33,366 nt of DNA, taken from positions 1-33,366 of the forward strand of contig JASLRT010000019.1 in assembly GCA_030743815.1 (NCBI GenBank), in the 5' to 3' direction. Positions 25,972 through 33,366 of this stretch are shown piece by piece (the first letter of the stretch is position 1; each line of letters begins with the position of its first letter). A model generated the notes under the pieces. It had not been told where the DNA came from and did not search any database. It was given only the letters and a program-made list of their open reading frames with translations. Source of the DNA: Candidatus Neomarinimicrobiota bacterium. GTDB lineage: Bacteria > Fidelibacterota > Marinisomatia > Marinisomatales > S15-B10. The translations under genes were made by a program, and so were the position numbers.

Positions 25972-26880
25972 ATGTCTTCGCTGAACCGTAAATCACTTAA
26001 CACCGAGCAGCAAAACATCGCCTCCATCGATATCGACCGTCGTACTGTGGCGGAGATTCTGGAGATAATTAACAGCGAAGATAAAAGTGTTGCTGAGGCG
26101 GTAGGAAAAGTCCTGTCCCAGGTTGAAAAGGTGGTGGAGTTGACTGTGAATGCCGTCAAAGGGGGAGGGCACGTTTTTTATATCGGGGCCGGCACCAGCG
26201 GTCGGCTGGGGGTACTTGATGCATCTGAATGTCCTCCAACTTTTTCAGCGCCCTCGGACATGTTTCAGGGGATAATTGCCGGTGGCGAAGCAGCGTTGAA
26301 AAAATCTATTGAAGGAGCCGAAGACAGGCCAAAAAATGCCGTGAAAGATCTTGAGCAAAAAGGATTGAGCAACAAAGATGTTATCATCGGTATCGCCAGC
26401 AGCAGCACCACACCGTATGTTGTACGTGCCTTGGAATACGGCAGGGAAGTAGGGTGTAAGACAGTGTTTTTAATCTGCAATCCGGCGCCTCTGGTTGCTG
26501 TAAAAGTGGACGTCCTCGTTGCCGTTGATGTGGGAAGTGAAGTGATTACCGGCTCCACGCGAATGAAATCCGGCACCGCTACCAAACTTATCCTCAATAT
26601 GATATCCACCGCCACCATGGTGAGACTCGGAAAGGTCTACGGTAATCTGATGGTGGATTTGAAAGCCGTTAATGAAAAACTTGTTGATCGCGGAACACGC
26701 ATCATTGCTCAGTTAACAGGCTTACCATACGATGAGGCCAAGGCCGCACTTGAAGATGCACACATGGAAGTAAAACCGGCCGTTGTCATGCATCACCGCG
26801 GTTGCAGCTTTGATGAAGCCGGGGAACTTCTGGCGGAGCACGACGACTTCTTGGGACGGACATTGGAAATGGATGATTAA
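25972..26880 (+). CDS. murQ: N-acetylmuramic acid 6-phosphate etherase
   Basis: It removes lactate from MurNAc-6-P to give GlcNAc-6-P in cell-wall recycling. The 302-residue SIS-domain protein matches E. coli MurQ along its whole length: NTEQQNIASIDIDRR, GAGTSGRLGVLDASECPPT with Glu86, EGAED with Glu114, TGSTRMKSGTATKLILNMIS and GNLMVDLKAVNEKL. These Glu residues occupy the places of the catalytic Glu83 and Glu114 in E. coli. The usual ASGRTPYV reads SSSTTPYV here. Next downstream, after 84 bases, is anmK, which makes its substrate. No MurP-type PTS is nearby, so the substrate probably comes only from recycling. Confidence 0.95.
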   Translation: MSSLNRKSLNTEQQNIASIDIDRRTVAEILEIINSEDKSVAEAVGKVLSQVEKVVELTVNAVKGGGHVFYIGAGTSGRLGVLDASECPPTFSAPSDMFQGIIAGGEAALKKSIEGAEDRPKNAVKDLEQKGLSNKDVIIGIASSSTTPYVVRALEYGREVGCKTVFLICNPAPLVAVKVDVLVAVDVGSEVITGSTRMKSGTATKLILNMISTATMVRLGKVYGNLMVDLKAVNEKLVDRGTRIIAQLTGLPYDEAKAALEDAHMEVKPAVVMHHRGCSFDEAGELLAEHDDFLGRTLEMDD

Positions 26881-26964
26881 CAATTCTCAACTGACATTCA
26901 CGGAGCAGGAATAAGTTACAAACCGTGCGATCTTTAATAGCAACAGTTAACCATCTGTCGGATT

Positions 26965-28098
26965 ATGAATAGTATTGTCAGATTAGAGAAAAAGTCTCCA
27001 CTTAGGATGGTGGGTCTCATGTCTGGCACATCTATGGATGGATTGGATATCTGCGTATCTGATATCGACTTTGGAGAAGATTCAGTAGCCTTTTTAGCTA
27101 TTGATTCAGCCTGTATTCAATTCCCTTCTGATTTAAAGATGAATATTCGGCAAGTGCTAGAGGGCACTACCGAAGAGGTGACAAAGACGCACTACAGTTT
27201 AGGACGCTTCTATGCCGAGTCTACCAGTGACTTTCTAACGAGTGCAGGGATCGGCGAAATCGATGCAGTGGCCGTGCATGGTCAGACAGTTCATCATATC
27301 AGCGGCGAAGCGACCTTGCAGATTGGAGAACCCTCTTTCCTCGCTGAAGTTTTGAACAAGCCGGTAATTTCCGATTTTCGTGCACGAGATATTTCGGTTG
27401 GCGGTACGGGAGCACCTCTAATGCCGATTGTAGACAAGTGGCTCTTTCAGAAAGAGGACGCGACTGTTCTCTGTCTCAACCTGGGTGGCGTGGCGAACAT
27501 TACCGCTCTACCAGCAAGATCTTCTGGTGAAGACATTATCGGTTTTGATACCGGGCCCGGTATGGCCCTTCTTGATGAGGCCATGATGCTTTGCGCACAA
27601 CAACCTTTTGATGAGCACGGTTCTCTGGCGGCAGAGGGTACTGCGGATGAAAGCCTCGTTGAGGAGTGGCTGAATGATAAATTCATAATGCAAGATCCGC
27701 CAAAATCGACCGGCAGGGACTACTTTGGCAAGGAATGGCTGAGACTGAATGTGGCCGGAATTGCCGATTGGAAGCTGAATGATCTTCTGGCAACATTATC
27801 TCTTTTTACGGCGAGATCTGTGGTGCTAAATTGTCGGCGATTTTCGACTCTTGAAAAAACATTAAACGTGATTGTGAGTGGCGGCGGAGTTCATCATAAA
27901 ACCGTTATGAAACTGTTAACGCAGCAATTTTCTCCTGTTGAAGTTACCTCTTCGGTACACTTTAATGTTGATCCCGATGTGAAGGAGGCGCTGGGATTTG
28001 CCATCCTGGGTGCAGCCTATCTGAAGAGTGTGCCGGGAAACCTCCCTTCTGTCACCGGAGCCAGTCATCCGGTAGTGCTCGGTAAATTAACCCTGTAA
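26965..28098 (+). CDS. anmK: Anhydro-N-acetylmuramic acid kinase
   Basis: It hydrolyses and phosphorylates 1,6-anhydro-MurNAc from murein turnover to MurNAc-6-P, the MurQ substrate. The 377-residue length is typical. Motifs are GLMSGTSMDGLDI (about residues 17-29), VHGQTVHH, GGTGAPLMPIVDKWLF, NLGGVANITAL, GFDTGPGMALLDEAM and the C-terminal SGGGVHHKTVM. The N-terminus carries about 14 residues before the conserved block; an ATG at 27007 (MVGLMSG) is a shorter alternative, but the 26965 start is kept. The next gene's ribosome-binding site overlaps its stop codon, so anmK and the mutase gene are likely co-transcribed. Confidence 0.95.
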   Translation: MNSIVRLEKKSPLRMVGLMSGTSMDGLDICVSDIDFGEDSVAFLAIDSACIQFPSDLKMNIRQVLEGTTEEVTKTHYSLGRFYAESTSDFLTSAGIGEIDAVAVHGQTVHHISGEATLQIGEPSFLAEVLNKPVISDFRARDISVGGTGAPLMPIVDKWLFQKEDATVLCLNLGGVANITALPARSSGEDIIGFDTGPGMALLDEAMMLCAQQPFDEHGSLAAEGTADESLVEEWLNDKFIMQDPPKSTGRDYFGKEWLRLNVAGIADWKLNDLLATLSLFTARSVVLNCRRFSTLEKTLNVIVSGGGVHHKTVMKLLTQQFSPVEVTSSVHFNVDPDVKEALGFAILGAAYLKSVPGNLPSVTGASHPVVLGKLTL

Positions 28099-28102
28099 GG
28101 AG
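28097..28102 (+). promoter_or_regulatory. Ribosome-binding site overlapping the anmK stop codon
   Basis: AAGGAG starts inside the anmK TAA and ends five bases before the ATG at 28108. It favours this ATG over the TTG one codon upstream. Confidence 0.6.
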
Positions 28103-28107
28103 ATTTG

Positions 28108-29478
28108 ATGAAGTTTAATCCCTACGTTTTTCGTGAGTACGATGTGCGAGGGACTGTGGCTGAGGACTTCCCACCAGAATTTGTTCACGATTTGGGGCGG
28201 GCGTTCGGAACTTTTGTTCAGCGGAAAGGGGCCAGGGAAATTTCCCTCAGCGGGGATATACGTCTCACTACGCCTGCGCTGAAGGCAGACTTCAAGGCTG
28301 GTGTTCTCGATACAGGAGTTGACGTCATTGATATCGGCATACTCCCGACACCTGTCAATTACTATAGCATGTGGAAGCTGAATGTGGCTGGTGCCGTCCA
28401 GATTACAGGCAGTCACAATCCGCCGGAAATGAACGGATTCAAGATGTCCTTTGATAAAGGTGCGGTTTACGGTAGTCAAATCCTTGAATTACGGGATCTG
28501 ATGGAGCGTCAGGATTTTGAGAAAGGAGAAGGGACCGAAGTCGCTTACCGTATCCTTGACGACTATATGGAGATGGTGTTAGGCAAGATCACGCTGGAGC
28601 GGGATATGAAGATCACCATGGATTGCGGCAATGCGGCGGCATGTCTGGCAGCACCGAATATATTCCGTGAGATTGGTGTCGACCTGACCGAACTCTATTG
28701 TGATGTTGACGGCACATTTCCAAACCACCATCCCGATCCGACTGTCAAAAAGAATCTGAGTGATCTGATTGCCCTCACACAGGGCGGAGACTTCCATGCT
28801 GCAGTGGCTTACGACGGTGATGCAGATCGTCTGGGAGTTTTAGATGAGAATGGCGGTGTTGTCTGGGCGGATCAGATCATGGCACTGCTTCTGCCGGAGA
28901 TAATCGAGGCGGGAGATGAAATACTTTTTGATGTGAAATGTTCGCAGGCGCTGGAAGAGGAGATAGTCCGTCTCGGCGGCAAACCTGTCATCTGGAAGAC
29001 GGGACATTCCCTCATTAAGCAGAAGATGAAGGAACTGGGGTGCAAATTCGGTGGTGAGATGAGCGGCCATCTTTTCTTTGCTGATGACTATTTCGGCTAC
29101 GATGATGCCATCTATGTTTCGGCCCGCGTTGTGCAGATGCTTTCGCGCCAGCAAAGAGAACTCTCTGAACTTGTGGCACAACTGCCGCAATATTACTCTA
29201 CACCGGAGTTGCGTCTCGACTGCATCAGTGATGAAGAGAAGTTCAGGATTGCTAAGGAGGCTAGTGACTACTTCAAGGCCAATTATGACTGTCTCGATGT
29301 GGATGGCGTCAGGATCCGATTTGGTGACGGATGGGGATTGGTTCGTGCTTCGAATACTCAACCGGTGATCGTCTGCCGTTTTGAGGCCGGATCAGTTGAG
29401 AGGAGAGACGAGATTAGATCCCTTGTCTTCAGTAGAATCGGAGAGATGGGAGACATCTCGATTCCGACAGATGTCTGA
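28108..29478 (+). CDS. Phosphomannomutase/phosphoglucomutase
   Basis: A 456-residue alpha-D-phosphohexomutase that moves phosphate between C6 and C1 of mannose or glucose. It begins NPYVFREYDVRG, the family start. The phosphoserine loop is TGSHNPPEMNGFK (Ser102), the metal loop is DGDADR (Asp236, 238, 240), the sugar-binding loop is GGEMSGHLFF, and the phosphate-binding C-terminal domain has RASNTQPVIVCRFEA. GEMSGH is typical of PMM/PGM enzymes like Pseudomonas AlgC, not GlmM. Its products would feed nucleotide-sugar synthesis; the transferase at 13824 is a possible user. It overlaps the prenyl synthase gene by 8 bases (ATGTCTGA). Confidence 0.92.
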   Translation: MKFNPYVFREYDVRGTVAEDFPPEFVHDLGRAFGTFVQRKGAREISLSGDIRLTTPALKADFKAGVLDTGVDVIDIGILPTPVNYYSMWKLNVAGAVQITGSHNPPEMNGFKMSFDKGAVYGSQILELRDLMERQDFEKGEGTEVAYRILDDYMEMVLGKITLERDMKITMDCGNAAACLAAPNIFREIGVDLTELYCDVDGTFPNHHPDPTVKKNLSDLIALTQGGDFHAAVAYDGDADRLGVLDENGGVVWADQIMALLLPEIIEAGDEILFDVKCSQALEEEIVRLGGKPVIWKTGHSLIKQKMKELGCKFGGEMSGHLFFADDYFGYDDAIYVSARVVQMLSRQQRELSELVAQLPQYYSTPELRLDCISDEEKFRIAKEASDYFKANYDCLDVDGVRIRFGDGWGLVRASNTQPVIVCRFEAGSVERRDEIRSLVFSRIGEMGDISIPTDV

Positions 29479-30445
29479 CTCCTTTCAGGACATTCTCTCA
29501 ACCTCCCGGGAGCGGATAGACAGAGAACTTCTGGCTCTCGTCAAGAGTCATGAACCGACCTATCTGTATGAGCCGGTGAGATATGTTTTTAAGGGTCGTG
29601 GCAAACGGTTGCGTCCTATTCTCTTGTTAACGGTTGCCGATATGTTCGATATTTCTGAAGATGATGCAATGCCGGCGGCGTTAGCGGTTGAAATCTTGCA
29701 CAATTTTTCCCTTGTACACGATGACATAATGGATCAGGATGATTTGCGCCATGGACAAAAAACAGTCTACAGAGAGTGGGATGAATCGACGGCCATCCTG
29801 GCGGGAGACGCCATTTTTGCTCTCGCTTTTGATGTCCTGTCGCGGATCAGAATCAATCCACTCATGTGCATCCAGGCGCTGAGTGGTGCGACTCTCCAAT
29901 TGTGTGAAGGACAAGCTCTGGACAAAACTTTTGAGTCACGAGATTCTGTCAGTCTTGATGAGTATTTGAATATGGTTAAACTGAAGACAGGGACCCTTCT
30001 TTCATTGTGCTGCCGTATGGGTGCAATTCTGGGAGATGGTAATGAACAGAGCGGGAGTAATCTGGCGGAGTTCGGCATTCTTCTCGGACAAGCTTTTCAG
30101 ATTCAGGACGATGTTCTGGAGATCTACTCGGATTCGCAAAATATGGGTAAGAGTCTCGGCAGCGATGTGACCATCATGAAAAAAACCTATCTCACCTGCA
30201 GTGCCATGGAAACGGATCCTGATGGGTGGCGTAAGATGCTAACTTCCATGGGAGGAAGAGATCTGGAAGACGACCTGTTGCCGGCGTTGCGGAACTATTT
30301 CGAGGAGATTGGAGTTCGAGATGCGGCGGCTGAAGAGGTTGCACGCCTGAGCGCACTATCCAAATCTAATCTGGACGCGTTTTCCGAAAAGGGTCGAGCA
30401 AATCTCAATGAATTCGCTGATATGGTAATGACGAGGAAGAGATAA
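29471..30445 (+). CDS. Short-chain trans-prenyl diphosphate synthase (FPP/GGPP type)
   Basis: A 324-residue class I prenyltransferase that builds C15-C20 (or longer) isoprenyl diphosphates. It has GKRLRPIL, the first Asp-rich motif DDIMD (residues 84-88) and the second as DDVLE (213-217), a DDxxE variant of the usual DDxxD. Phe at position -5 before the first motif, with no two-residue insertion in it, is the pattern of archaeal-type GGPP synthases, so C20 is my guess. I chose ATG 29471 over an earlier in-frame start at 29381 because conserved sequence begins only after it and it gives an ATGTCTGA overlap with the mutase. Three bases separate it from the isomerase gene. Confidence 0.88.
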   Translation: MSDSFQDILSTSRERIDRELLALVKSHEPTYLYEPVRYVFKGRGKRLRPILLLTVADMFDISEDDAMPAALAVEILHNFSLVHDDIMDQDDLRHGQKTVYREWDESTAILAGDAIFALAFDVLSRIRINPLMCIQALSGATLQLCEGQALDKTFESRDSVSLDEYLNMVKLKTGTLLSLCCRMGAILGDGNEQSGSNLAEFGILLGQAFQIQDDVLEIYSDSQNMGKSLGSDVTIMKKTYLTCSAMETDPDGWRKMLTSMGGRDLEDDLLPALRNYFEEIGVRDAAAEEVARLSALSKSNLDAFSEKGRANLNEFADMVMTRKR

Positions 30446-30448
30446 GTA

Positions 30449-31501
30449 ATGACTGATCTTGGCAAGGCGATGCAAGACTACGATCCTTTGGGCATGTTCG
30501 AGAATATTTACAGGTTCCCCGAGCAGATGGAGGAAGCGATCAAAATCGGTGCTGAAGTAAATCTTTCCGGTGATTACTCGAGTATCCAATCGGTGGTGTT
30601 TTGTGGTATGGGAGGCTCTGCTATCGGTGGCGATATTGTTGCAGCACTTGTTTCCAGCAGCATGAATACTTCGCTCTCCGTAATTCGAAATTACACGCTT
30701 CCCGCCTGGGTTGGAGAAGAGACACTAGTCATCTGTGTCAGCTACTCAGGCAATACGGAGGAGACTCTAGCGTGTTTTGATGAAGCGAAGAGTAGAGGAG
30801 CTATCATAGCCGGAATTAGCTCAGGAGGAGAGTTAAGTAAGAGGTTGAAACAGATGGATGCCGATCTTATCGCTATTCCGGACGGCCATCCGCCAAGAGC
30901 ATCACTGGGTTATCTCGCCATTCCCGGTCTCTTTCTTCTCGAAAAATCTGGATTGTTGGACTATTCGGTAGAGGAAGATCTGCTGAAAACCGCGGCACAT
31001 CTGAAGAGTTGGAGAGATAGTTTCGGTGAAAAGGGGGCCGATAATCAAACTCTTAAGGTAGCTGAGACTATTTACAATTCGATTCCGGTTATCTACGGTG
31101 AGGCATGTGGTACGGGTGCAGTCGCTTTACGCTGGCGCGGCCAGCTGGCTGAAAACGGGAAGATGGTATCTTTCCATCATGTACTGCCGGAAATGAATCA
31201 CAACGAAATTGTCGGATACCAGAATAACCCGGAACTCCTCAAACGGCTCGGCGTAATCTGGTTAATAGACAAAGATCATCACGAAAGAACGTTGAAGAGA
31301 CAGCAGCTGACCCGCAATATTCTGGGTGATAATGTGCGATACCAACTTGAAATCGTTAGCGAAGGAGATTCACTATTTGAGAGATTCTTCTATCTCATCT
31401 ATTTTGGCGACTGGGTAAGTTTTTGGGTGGCCATGCTTCATAAGACCGATCCTTCGCCAGTTGAGAAAATTGATCGGTTGAAACGGTCTCTATCCGTGTG
31501 A
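30449..31501 (+). CDS. Bifunctional phosphoglucose/phosphomannose isomerase
   Basis: A 350-residue two-SIS-domain enzyme that interconverts fructose-6-P with glucose-6-P and mannose-6-P, as in archaeal and deep-branching bacterial PGI/PMI. Motifs are FCGMGGSAIGGD (about residues 51-62), SYSGNTEETL, HPPRASLGY, the second-domain VIYGEACGTGAVALRWRGQLAENGK and the active-site PEMNHNEIVG. Together with the upstream mutase it links hexose-6-P and hexose-1-P pools. It starts three bases after the prenyl synthase stop. It may be the cell's only glucose-6-P isomerase, but the window cannot show that. Confidence 0.9.
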   Translation: MTDLGKAMQDYDPLGMFENIYRFPEQMEEAIKIGAEVNLSGDYSSIQSVVFCGMGGSAIGGDIVAALVSSSMNTSLSVIRNYTLPAWVGEETLVICVSYSGNTEETLACFDEAKSRGAIIAGISSGGELSKRLKQMDADLIAIPDGHPPRASLGYLAIPGLFLLEKSGLLDYSVEEDLLKTAAHLKSWRDSFGEKGADNQTLKVAETIYNSIPVIYGEACGTGAVALRWRGQLAENGKMVSFHHVLPEMNHNEIVGYQNNPELLKRLGVIWLIDKDHHERTLKRQQLTRNILGDNVRYQLEIVSEGDSLFERFFYLIYFGDWVSFWVAMLHKTDPSPVEKIDRLKRSLSV

Positions 31502-31508
31502 AATGGAG

Positions 31509-31537
31509 TTGCAATCTGACAATAAGAGCACTATATT
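31509..31537 (+). promoter_or_regulatory. Sigma70-like promoter for the BFN gene
   Basis: TTGCAA (31509-31514; four of six matches) and TATATT (31532-31537; five of six) are separated by 17 bases. Transcription would start near 31545, leaving a leader of about 17 bases with TTAAGG before the ATG at 31562. This is the best promoter match I found in the window. Confidence 0.45.
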
Positions 31538-31561
31538 AGATGGGACTTAAGGCGTGACCCT

Positions 31562-32119
31562 ATGATACCAGTAGAAGTAACTAAGATATCATTTTATCCT
31601 CCCAGCAAAGGTTATGCTGTTGTGCTGCAGGAGATTGGTGGACAGGGCAGAAAACTTCCGGTGATTGTCGGTTCATTTGAAGCTCAGGCTATCGCCCTCG
31701 CAATGGAAAACGTGGAGACTCCCAGACCGATGACTCATGATCTGATCAGTACTATACTTGAAGAGATTGAGATAGATGTCTCGGAGGTCATTATTACCAG
31801 TCTAACTGATGGAACTTTCTTTGCCGAATTGAGGGTTATGGCTAACGGTGCCGGGGAGAGGAAGATTGATTCAAGACCCAGCGATGCCATTGCCATAGCT
31901 CTCCGTCTCGGTTCTACAATCCTTGTAGAAGAGAACGTCATGACTGAGGCTGGGCTGCGAGATGATGTTGAATCAGAATTCAGTTTTGAAGAGCAGCCTC
32001 ACGGTTTTGACTTATCTAAGAAATCCCTGGAAGACGAACTGAGAAGAGCTATTGATGAAGAGGAATATGAAAAGGCTGCCGAACTGAGGGATGAAATAAT
32101 TAAACTCAGCAAGAAGTAA
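31562..32119 (+). CDS. Bifunctional nuclease domain (DUF151) protein with UVR motif
   Basis: A 185-residue protein. Residues 1-135 are a BFN (DUF151) domain: LPVIVGSFEAQAIALAMEN, PRPMTHDL, ELRVMANGAGERKIDSRPSDAIAIALRL. The C-terminal about 35 residues form a UVR (UvrB/UvrC-type) helix pair, SLEDELRRAIDEEEYEKAAELRDEI. Some BFN proteins have RNase and DNase activity, as shown in plants, but the bacterial role is poorly known. The UVR motif normally mediates UvrB-UvrC or ClpC-type contacts. It is probably expressed from its own promoter and ends four bases before the convergent rnc stop. Confidence 0.88.
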   Translation: MIPVEVTKISFYPPSKGYAVVLQEIGGQGRKLPVIVGSFEAQAIALAMENVETPRPMTHDLISTILEEIEIDVSEVIITSLTDGTFFAELRVMANGAGERKIDSRPSDAIAIALRLGSTILVEENVMTEAGLRDDVESEFSFEEQPHGFDLSKKSLEDELRRAIDEEEYEKAAELRDEIIKLSKK

Positions 32120-32123
32120 CGCG

Positions 32124-32840
32124 TCAGGGAATTAATATATCCAGAGCAATTTGGGCCGCTTCCTGTTCAGCGGCCTTTTTTGTTACACCGCTTGCCGAAG
32201 GAAATTCTCTGTCTTCCACTTTCACCGCTACCTCGAATACTTTTTCGTGTTCTGGTCCTTCTATGTTTGTCACTGCAAACTTGGGTGTACCGAGTTGGTT
32301 TCCTTGGCAATATTCTATCAGAAGTCCTTTGTAGTTGATGTTTCTCCACGCTTCGTGCCGATGACTCCAGATGGTTCGCTCGATCAATTTTTCGCAAGGA
32401 TTAATTCCACCGTCAAGATGTATGGCACCGATAATAGCCTCATAAACGTTAGCTAGTTGCTTCTGGGACACCTTTTCCTGTGCCAGATTAACGGATGATG
32501 CCGCTGAAATGTATGTCAACAGATTCAGCAAGCTTCCCATATCGGCAAGAAATGATTTCTGGACAAGCGCCGATCGCTTTTTCGTTAAAATGCCTTCACT
32601 GGCTTCAGGAAATTCATGAAAGAGTTTCTCTGATATGACGTGGTCGATAACAGCATCGCCAAGGAATTCCAATCGCTCATAATTCGTTGCATAGTCCGAC
32701 GCCATCGACTTATGTGTTATCGCCTGGATGAGTAGATTGGTGTCAGAAAAGAAGTAACTAAGTTGTTCCTGAAGTTTAATCAGCTGACCATTCTTATTGG
32801 CAAGTTGATTGAAAAATCGTTTGACAGGCTGAAAAATCAC
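32124..32840 (-). CDS. rnc: Ribonuclease III
   Basis: A 238-residue double-strand-specific endoribonuclease that matures rRNA and processes structured mRNAs. The catalytic domain has the signature ERLEFLGDAVID (about residues 55-66), with acidic residues later in NVYEAIIGAIHLDGG. The C-terminal about 70 residues are a dsRNA-binding domain (LLIEYCQG, KKAAEQEAAQIAL). I chose the GTG at 32840, which overlaps the fabF stop by one base (TAGTG), because GGGAG lies five bases upstream of it; the in-frame GTG at 32852 has no such site. fabF-rnc is a widespread gene order. Confidence 0.92.
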   Translation of the reverse strand: MIFQPVKRFFNQLANKNGQLIKLQEQLSYFFSDTNLLIQAITHKSMASDYATNYERLEFLGDAVIDHVISEKLFHEFPEASEGILTKKRSALVQKSFLADMGSLLNLLTYISAASSVNLAQEKVSQKQLANVYEAIIGAIHLDGGINPCEKLIERTIWSHRHEAWRNINYKGLLIEYCQGNQLGTPKFAVTNIEGPEHEKVFEVAVKVEDREFPSASGVTKKAAEQEAAQIALDILIP

Positions 32841-33366
32841 TACTTCTCCCACCGTTTAAGAATCAACACAGCGTTATGTCCCCCGAAACCAAAGGTATTT
32901 GACATGGCCACATTAACTTCCTTCGTGACAATCTTGTTCGGCGCGTAGTTCAAGTCACAATCTGGATCTGGTGTTTCATAATTAATAGTTGGGGGAATGG
33001 TTCCGGTGCGGATAGTCTGAAGGCACGCAATTGCTTCGATACCACCGCTTGCACCGAGGAGATGTCCAGTCATGGATTTGGTTGAACTTACCGTCAGTGT
33101 ATCAGCGTGGTCACCAAAAACAGCTCTGATGGCAGTGGTTTCGTTTTTATCGTTATACTGGGTAGATGTGCCATGCGCATTAATATAGTCAACAGCTTTG
33201 GCTTCGATTCCTGCATCAGCTATAGCGTGCTTCATGGCGCGGATAGCGCCTTCGCCCCCGGGTGCCGGTTGTGTAATGTGATAGGCGTCGGCTGTTGCGC
33301 CGTAGCCAACTGCTTCGCCATAGATCTCGGCTTCTCTTGACTGTGCGTGTTCGGCTTCTTCCAGCA
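32840..33366 (-). CDS. fabF: Beta-ketoacyl-ACP synthase II, C-terminal part (5' end outside window)
   Basis: The minus-strand frame runs without a stop from the window edge (first full codon at 33364) to TAG at 32840, giving 174 residues of the C-terminal half. The ATG at 33235 is internal. The segment has [15 protein letters not shown] with a catalytic His, [15 protein letters not shown] with the conserved Lys and second His, and the terminal [13 protein letters not shown], all typical of KAS II (FabF). The nucleophile Cys lies outside the window. The enzyme elongates acyl-ACP in fatty-acid synthesis. rnc follows with a one-base overlap. Confidence 0.93.
   Translation of the reverse strand, partial: LEEAEHAQSREAEIYGEAVGYGATADAYHITQPAPGGEGAIRAMKHAIADAGIEAKAVDYINAHGTSTQYNDKNETTAIRAVFGDHADTLTVSSTKSMTGHLLGASGGIEAIACLQTIRTGTIPPTINYETPDPDCDLNYAPNKIVTKEVNVAMSNTFGFGGHNAVLILKRWEK
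32846..32850 (-). promoter_or_regulatory. Ribosome-binding site inside fabF that fixes the rnc start
   Basis: On the minus strand GGGAG (32850 to 32846) is five bases from the GTG at 32840. It lies within the last codons of fabF, which suggests coupled translation. Confidence 0.55.

Overview
The window reads as an ordinary chromosomal stretch of a Gram-negative bacterium of the FCB superphylum. I think the Marinimicrobia (SAR406) or a close relative is most likely; this is inferred from gene content and protein style, with no database search. Pointers are a C25 (gingipain-like) peptidase ending in a type IX (Por) secretion-like sorting domain with an NPYPNPFNP start, a PorV-like barrel protein, the order ileS-traR/dksA-lspA-rluD, an archaeal/Thermotoga-style AhcY and a NhaC-family antiporter that suits a saline habitat. 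Coding density is very high. No gap between genes exceeds about 165 bases (largest: 5218-5381, 25829-25971, 13313-13454, 3679-3807). I see no rRNA, tRNA, CRISPR array, insertion sequence or phage gene.

Layout. 1-3678: 3' part of a large secreted C25 peptidase-like protein. 3808-5217: periplasmic HtrA protease followed by a likely terminator. 5382-13312: a same-strand run of DUF2905 membrane protein, ileS, traR/dksA-like, lspA, rluD, xer recombinase and pckA, mostly spaced 1-14 nt or overlapping. 13455-17237: hpf, a sugar-phosphate nucleotidylyltransferase, metK and ahcY (SAM synthesis and SAH removal). 17256-21745: a 996-residue lipoprotein I do not recognise, translationally coupled to an outer-membrane barrel protein. 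21772-25828: lptF/G permease (-), NhaC-type antiporter (+) and CNNM/CorC protein (-). 25972-31501: murQ, anmK, phosphohexomutase, short-chain prenyl synthase and phosphoglucose/phosphomannose isomerase, a cell-wall-recycling and sugar-phosphate run. 31562-32119: bifunctional-nuclease (DUF151) protein with a UVR tail. 32124-33366 (-): rnc and the 3' part of fabF.

Themes. Envelope biology dominates: lipoprotein signal peptidase, LPS export, HtrA quality control, type IX-style secretion, peptidoglycan recycling and sodium/proton exchange. MurQ and AnmK feed anhydro-MurNAc back towards GlcNAc-6-P, while the mutase and isomerase next door interconvert hexose phosphates. Many genes overlap at start and stop codons (ATGA, ATGAGTGA, ATGTCTGA, TAGTG), and several starts were moved from the longest reading frame to a better ribosome-binding site.

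Most of the window is conventional. The points most worth a second look are a serine in place of the gingipain nucleophile cysteine with the His spacing preserved, the lipoprotein/barrel pair, a roughly 47-residue insertion in IleRS, and an archaeal-type AhcY that could be an S-inosylhomocysteine hydrolase.
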